This document shows positions 6,713-10,311 of a stretch of DNA of 10,311 nucleotides, piece by piece. Both the position numbers and the translations under genes were made by a program. This stretch comes from an uncultured Clostridia bacterium (lineage in GTDB: Bacteria > Bacillota > Clostridia > Oscillospirales > CAG-272), in assembly GCA_947627815.1 (NCBI GenBank), contig CANQXN010000055.1:1-10311 (forward strand), read 5' to 3'. The notes beneath the pieces were generated by a model. The model saw only the letters and a program-made list of their open reading frames with translations. It did no database searches and was not told where the DNA came from. Position 1 is the first letter of the stretch; each line of letters starts with the position of its first letter.

Positions 6713-6851
6713 AGTCGGTCATTATCATTGCTTTGAAGCATATTTCACGCTGAATAGATACCGGTTTTAAGGATGCTATTATTACGCAAAGATGATTTAT
6801 CATTATGATTTCGTAGCTTCGTAATGACTTTATAGGGATTTCGGGAGGAAA
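6713..6851 (+). other. Intergenic gap between ATP-grasp and second GT4
   Basis: This 139-base stretch has no open frame worth calling, no convincing terminator and no clear promoter. A weak TGCT/AGCA inverted repeat at about 6730-6741 is too short to call. It marks the point where the genes become visibly more AT-rich, so it could be a recombination junction. Confidence 0.4.
6843..6848 (+). promoter_or_regulatory. Ribosome binding site that sets the start of the second GT4 gene
   Basis: GGGAGG lies three bases before ATG 6852 and nine before in-frame ATG 6858. The nine-base spacing is the normal one, so 6858 is the preferred start and the product begins MGPAVVCNY. Confidence 0.7.
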
Positions 6852-6857
6852 ATGATT

Positions 6858-7967
6858 ATGGGACCGGCGGTAGTATGTAACTATATAGGGAAAAAAGGCG
6901 GCGGTTCGCTATACGCATATGAAATGACCAAAGGCTTGGTGCAAAATGGCGTCAAGGTTATCGCTATCATTCCTGAGAATATCGAGAATATGAAAATGTG
7001 GGCTACACTACCCGGCTGTCAACTTGTGAAAATTAAAGGATATAAAGATAATTATTTTAGTTTTTTCTGTGCTTTTTTTCGTACACTTTTCGTGGAGAGG
7101 CGTAAAATCAAAAAAGCATGTAAAGGAATCGATATTAGTAGCGTCTATATACCGATGATTCAACCGCTTTCATTGATGATAAACAGTTGCTTCAAAAAAA
7201 AGAAGTGCATCGTTACCTTGCATGATCCCATTCCGCACAAGGGGGCTGGAAGGATATCCACATTTATTGGCAAAAGAACGGCCGTGAAGGCGGATGATAT
7301 TATTGTTTTAAGTGAAAAATTTTTGAATTTTACAGCCAAATATTATAGGCATGATCTGCGGAGAGTTCATGTAATACCACATGGTATTTTTGATTATTAT
7401 AAAAATGTTTATGATAGTGACTTGAAATATAAATATGACACAGAAAAAATAAATTTTCTGTTTTTTGGTAGAATTACGCCATACAAAGGATTAGATGTTT
7501 TGGCAGAGGCTTATGAAAAATTATCGCATGAATATCCTAATATTGCACTAACTGTGGTAGGAAATGGGGATTTTTCCCCATATGAAAAAACATACGCTGA
7601 TTTGAAAAATGTAACAGTTATTAATCGCTGGATTAGAGATGAAGAAGTATATGGTTACTTTGAAGATAAAAATGTCGTCACGGTCTTACCGTATATTGAA
7701 GCTACTCAGTCTGGTGTTATTCCTGTCGCGATGGCCTGTGAATCAATGGTTATTTGTACAGATTGTGGCGGTTTATCTGAGCAAGTAGAGGACGGTGTGA
7801 CTGGCAAGTTAGTCGCGTCAGGGGATGCGGATGAATTTTATAAGGCCATGAAAAATGTAGTCGAAAAAGGAATAGATCAACAAATTATTGAAAATGCCAA
7901 AAAACATGTTGAAGATCTTTCGTGGAGTAAACTGGCCATGCAATTATATAACATAATTGAAAAGTAG
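6858..7967 (+). CDS. Family 4 glycosyltransferase with QSG motif (second GT4)
   Basis: Predicted cytoplasmic GT-B enzyme adding a sugar to the repeat unit. Seen: a glycine-rich N-terminal loop KKGGGSLYA (12-20) typical of the GT4 acceptor domain; CIVTLHDPIPHKG (117-129); VIPHGIFD (172-179); FFGRITPYKGLDVL (202-215) at the donor-domain entry; LTVVGNGDFSPYEK (231-244); and LPYIEATQSGVIPVAMA (277-293). In this last block the first Glu (E281) is present, but the partner expected eight residues later is Pro, so the classical EX7E pair is incomplete; the QSG form occurs in a recognised GT4 subgroup. The 369-residue length is normal. This gene is more AT-rich than those before the 139-base gap and may come from a different source. 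Its stop lies 10 bases before the next GT4 start. Donor and linkage cannot be read from sequence. Confidence 0.88.
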   Translation: MGPAVVCNYIGKKGGGSLYAYEMTKGLVQNGVKVIAIIPENIENMKMWATLPGCQLVKIKGYKDNYFSFFCAFFRTLFVERRKIKKACKGIDISSVYIPMIQPLSLMINSCFKKKKCIVTLHDPIPHKGAGRISTFIGKRTAVKADDIIVLSEKFLNFTAKYYRHDLRRVHVIPHGIFDYYKNVYDSDLKYKYDTEKINFLFFGRITPYKGLDVLAEAYEKLSHEYPNIALTVVGNGDFSPYEKTYADLKNVTVINRWIRDEEVYGYFEDKNVVTVLPYIEATQSGVIPVAMACESMVICTDCGGLSEQVEDGVTGKLVASGDADEFYKAMKNVVEKGIDQQIIENAKKHVEDLSWSKLAMQLYNIIEK

Positions 7968-7969
7968 GA
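7966..7969 (+). promoter_or_regulatory. Ribosome binding site that sets the start of the third GT4 gene
   Basis: AGGA (in the context AGTAGGA) overlaps the TAG stop of the preceding gene and lies eight bases before ATG 7978. ATG 7969 overlaps the site itself and TTG 7957 lies before it, so both are unlikely starts. Confidence 0.6.
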
Positions 7970-7977
7970 TGTTTTAC

Positions 7978-9126
7978 ATGAAATTACTCATTTATGAAGC
8001 CAATTCCGGTTTTACATCATATACCAAACCTTTAGCTAATGCCATAAGTGAAAAAAAAGATATCTCCGTTTCTTTGATGACCACAAAAGATAATAAGGAG
8101 CTTGAAGGACTATTCTCTTGCGTGAATATTTTGCGTGAGCTTGATGCATATAAAGCTAAGTTAAAACATGGAACATTTTGTTGGTTAATAGATAGAATGG
8201 TGGTTTCATGGCGAAATATTGTTCATCGAAATCGTCTTGTTGCAAGGTCGGATTATGATGTGATACTTGTAGAATTTACAATGCCGATTATTGATCAATT
8301 TTATTTTAAAAAACTACGAAGAAAATCAAAAGTAATCCTTACTGTGCATGATGTTATTCCTCCTAATAAATCTCGTTTCTGGTCGATGAAATCGTTAAGA
8401 AAACTTTACCAATTTGCCGATCACCTTATTGTTCACTCTCAAGAAAACAAGAATGAATTGGTCCATAGATTTCAAATTTCGGACAACAAAATTAGCATCA
8501 TACATCACGGTGTTAATTCTAATAAAACAATATTGAATAAAAATGAGTGCAGAAAAAAGCTTAATATCAACGAAAAAGAGAATGTGATTTTGTTTTATGG
8601 TAGTATTCGACCGCAAAAAGGGCTGGATAATTTAATTCGAGCGCTGGATGGGATTGAATGTACTCTCGTGATTGCGGGAGCATTACCGCACGGAGAAAGT
8701 TTCGCTTTTTATGAACAGTTAATTTCCGAACATAAGATAAAAACAATCAAGATGATTGAGTATATAAGTGATGAAATGACAGATGTTTTATATGCTGCCG
8801 CCGACATTGTTGCCCTTCCGTATAAGTACTTCTTTTCTCAGAGCGGTGTGTTTATGCAAGCAATACAGTATCGTAAGCTTATTGTTGCGTCAGATGTCAG
8901 CAGTTTTTCTTCCTATGTGAATAAATATGCATTGGGGCGCGTGTGTGAACCGGACGATGTGGCTTCGCTTCAGTCAACCATAAATGAAGTGATTCAAAAG
9001 AAAGACTTGTTATATGAGAACGCAAAGTTTGATATAGCGATAAACGAGAATTCTTGGGCAATGGCGGCAGAGATGCATATTTCTCTTATGCATGATATTT
9101 TAAATATAGACAATCTCGAGTGGTAA
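7978..9126 (+). CDS. Family 4 glycosyltransferase with QSG motif (third GT4)
   Basis: Another GT-B-type glycosyltransferase in tandem with the previous one. Seen: N-terminal MKLLIYEANSGFTSYTKPLA (1-20); the conserved ILTVHDVIPPNKSRF (120-134); SIIHHGVNSN (173-182); LFYGSIRPQKGLDNLI (205-220), the donor-domain entry with its R-x-x-K-GLD element; ADIVALPYKYFFSQSGVFMQ (275-294); and the closing IVASDVSSF segment. Like its neighbour it has QSG where many GT4 enzymes have EX7E, and here Tyr/Lys/Phe residues replace the first Glu region, so the acidic pair is absent. Length is 382 residues. Shared HD-x-I-P, HG and QSG elements suggest that the two tandem genes are distant paralogues of one GT4 subgroup, though they differ widely elsewhere. 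Codon use is AT-rich. Catalytic activity is likely but the donor is unknown. Confidence 0.86.
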   Translation: MKLLIYEANSGFTSYTKPLANAISEKKDISVSLMTTKDNKELEGLFSCVNILRELDAYKAKLKHGTFCWLIDRMVVSWRNIVHRNRLVARSDYDVILVEFTMPIIDQFYFKKLRRKSKVILTVHDVIPPNKSRFWSMKSLRKLYQFADHLIVHSQENKNELVHRFQISDNKISIIHHGVNSNKTILNKNECRKKLNINEKENVILFYGSIRPQKGLDNLIRALDGIECTLVIAGALPHGESFAFYEQLISEHKIKTIKMIEYISDEMTDVLYAAADIVALPYKYFFSQSGVFMQAIQYRKLIVASDVSSFSSYVNKYALGRVCEPDDVASLQSTINEVIQKKDLLYENAKFDIAINENSWAMAAEMHISLMHDILNIDNLEW

Positions 9127-9158
9127 GACCATATGGACGCAGTATTTTATAATCAGTC

Positions 9159-9186
9159 TTGAGAATTCTATCAATAAGTATATAAA
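9159..9186 (+). promoter_or_regulatory. Possible sigma-A-type promoter before the polymerase gene
   Basis: TTGAGA (9159-9164) and TATAAA (9181-9186) are each one base from the consensus -35 and -10 hexamers, with a 16-base spacer. It lies in the 81-base gap before the polymerase start. The DNA here is very AT-rich, so a chance match is quite possible. Confidence 0.3.
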
Positions 9187-9191
9187 TTTTT

Positions 9192-9197
9192 GGGGAG
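9192..9197 (+). promoter_or_regulatory. Ribosome binding site for the polymerase GTG start
   Basis: GGGGAG lies ten bases before GTG 9208. The nearer ATG at 9200 is only two bases away and its frame stops after nine codons, so GTG 9208 is the likely start. Confidence 0.55.
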
Positions 9198-9207
9198 ATA
9201 TGGAACC

Positions 9208-10311
9208 GTGGATTCAGTTAGCAAAATAACATTTAGCAAGCTTATACAATATTGTTCTCTTTTTTTCTTGCTATGCTATATTTTCTTTTGGGATACAAAA
9301 TTTATACAAAGCCGAATTGTACTTATTGTACTATTGGCACTATGTATAATGAATATTGTTCTTCACAAAAAAATCTTCATTTCAACTCCGGCTAAAGGGT
9401 GGCTGGCCGTTTTGCTTTGTACTCTTTTAGGTGTGGCGGGTTCCGGAGAATCATATGCGACAAGAATTTGTTTACAGCTTTTTATATGCTTCGCTATATT
9501 TTTGGCATTTTCTTTTGGTGAGCTGTCATATAAAACGATAGTTCGACTTTTTATTATACTATGTTCCTTTTATTGTGCGGGACTTTTTCTACATACTATT
9601 AATCCCCACTTTGTTGACACAATAAATGAATCTATATTAGCGTCTGCAGCATATTCCACATATCAAGAGCTTTCTTCATATTCTTATTATACAGGATTTT
9701 CCGGGTTCAATTGTATGTCCGCGTTATTTGCGGCGCTGTTATCCGGCATTTATTTAAGTAAGCTGTTTTTTGAAAAAAAATTATTATTAAAAAAGTGCGT
9801 GTATGTTGGCATCATATTAATTGGAATTATTGCTACAATTATAGCGCAAAAAAGAGGTGTGTTTATCGCTTGTGCTACGGCGATCATAATAATGTTGTTA
9901 ATAACTTTTGCCAACAAAAAGAACGCAAAAAAATTTTTGGTTGCAATACTGTTGTTGGCGATTTTCATGGTGTCGATATATTATTTTTTGCAAACTAATG
10001 CGTCTGGAGAACAGTTTTTACGAAGATTTATGGAGAGCGATGATATATCCAGCGGAAGATTTGATATTTATTTGTCCTTGCTCTCAGAATCTAAAAATAC
10101 ATTTGTTTTCGGTAAAGGAACCGGCGCCTCACAAGCATTGTTCAATATGGGTGCGCACAATATATATCTTCAGGTATATTTTGACCACGGTATGATAGGC
10201 CTTTTTGTATATTTGTTTTGGTTTGTATTTAACTTAATATATACAGTAAAATTGTTTAAAAATAATACTAATATAGCGATTGTCAGACAAATGCTCTTTA
10301 TTTCATTGTAT
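9208..10311 (+). CDS. Wzy-type polysaccharide polymerase / O-antigen ligase family membrane protein, 3' end outside window
   Basis: The frame from GTG 9208 is open for 368 codons to the last base, with no stop, so the gene continues to the right. The product is strongly hydrophobic, with many predicted transmembrane helices (for example residues about 15-27, 33-51, 66-79, 89-103, 112-128, 169-185, 196-215, 223-239, 250-267 and 329-347). Before the last visible helix is a large extracytoplasmic-type loop with the family signature: ISSGRFDIY (S282-G283-R284), FGKGTGAS (301-308) and GAHNIYLQVYFDHGMIGL (315-332; H317-N318). This SGR...GxG...HN...GxxGL order is typical of Wzy/WaaL proteins (Wzy_C, PF04932). 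It would join lipid-linked repeat units on the outer face of the membrane. Polymerase and ligase cannot be told apart by sequence, but in a Gram-positive locus polymerase is far more likely. The DNA is the most AT-rich of the window. Confidence 0.88.
   Translation, partial: MDSVSKITFSKLIQYCSLFFLLCYIFFWDTKFIQSRIVLIVLLALCIMNIVLHKKIFISTPAKGWLAVLLCTLLGVAGSGESYATRICLQLFICFAIFLAFSFGELSYKTIVRLFIILCSFYCAGLFLHTINPHFVDTINESILASAAYSTYQELSSYSYYTGFSGFNCMSALFAALLSGIYLSKLFFEKKLLLKKCVYVGIILIGIIATIIAQKRGVFIACATAIIIMLLITFANKKNAKKFLVAILLLAIFMVSIYYFLQTNASGEQFLRRFMESDDISSGRFDIYLSLLSESKNTFVFGKGTGASQALFNMGAHNIYLQVYFDHGMIGLFVYLFWFVFNLIYTVKLFKNNTNIAIVRQMLFISLY

Noticed and set aside
6733..6760. Promoter-like TTGAAG and TAGATA pair before the second GT4
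   Set aside because: The -10 match is only three of six bases and the -35 four of six, which is expected by chance in such AT-rich DNA.
9750..10195. Short open frames on both strands inside the last 600 bases
   Set aside because: They overlap the polymerase frame, which carries the Wzy signature and membrane helices. The alternatives have no domain or ribosome binding site.

Overview
The window looks like part of a chromosomal cell-surface polysaccharide (exopolysaccharide, capsule or wall-glycan) locus from a low-to-mid-GC Gram-positive bacterium, most likely a Clostridia member (Oscillospiraceae/Lachnospiraceae-like). The evidence is AAAGGAG/GGGAGG-type ribosome binding sites, a Bac_transf initiating sugar transferase, a CDP-glycerol-type glycerophosphotransferase and a repeat-rich helicase-associated (HA) domain protein. 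The taxonomic placement is inference. All supported genes are on the + strand, closely packed, and end in ordinary TAA/TAG/TGA stops. No tRNA, rRNA, CRISPR array, insertion sequence or clear rho-independent terminator was seen.

Layout. (1) Bases 1-1248 hold the 3' part of an HA-repeat protein that enters from upstream. A same-frame decayed HA repeat follows its stop (1249-1416). (2) A 60-residue four-cysteine protein (1456-1638) overlaps the start of the sugar transferase (1629-2438), the probable first enzyme of glycan assembly on undecaprenyl phosphate. (3) A non-coding gap (2440-2603) holds what looks like the two ends of a destroyed family-2 glycosyltransferase. (4) Then come a TagB/TagF-like glycerophosphotransferase (2669-3835), a GT4 glycosyltransferase (3851-4972), a PIG-L deacetylase (4975-5640) and an ATP-grasp ligase (5684-6712). 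(5) After a 139-base gap come two tandem GT4 glycosyltransferases (6858-7967 and 7978-9126). (6) A Wzy/O-antigen-ligase-type polymerase (9208 onward) runs off the right edge.

How they fit together (inference). The sugar transferase loads the first sugar phosphate onto the lipid carrier. The three GT4 enzymes extend the repeat unit. The TagB/F-like enzyme adds glycerol phosphate or a similar polyol phosphate. The PIG-L/ATP-grasp pair could deacetylate an N-acetyl sugar and acylate the freed amine. The Wzy protein would polymerise flipped units. No flippase (Wzx), chain-length regulator or nucleotide-sugar synthesis gene is in view.

The most interesting item is the consecutive GT4, PIG-L deacetylase, ATP-grasp cassette. 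It repeats the glycosylate, deacetylate, ligate logic of mycothiol and bacillithiol synthesis but sits inside a glycan locus. The window also shows gene decay at two places and a visible fall in GC content from left to right, suggesting mosaic assembly.
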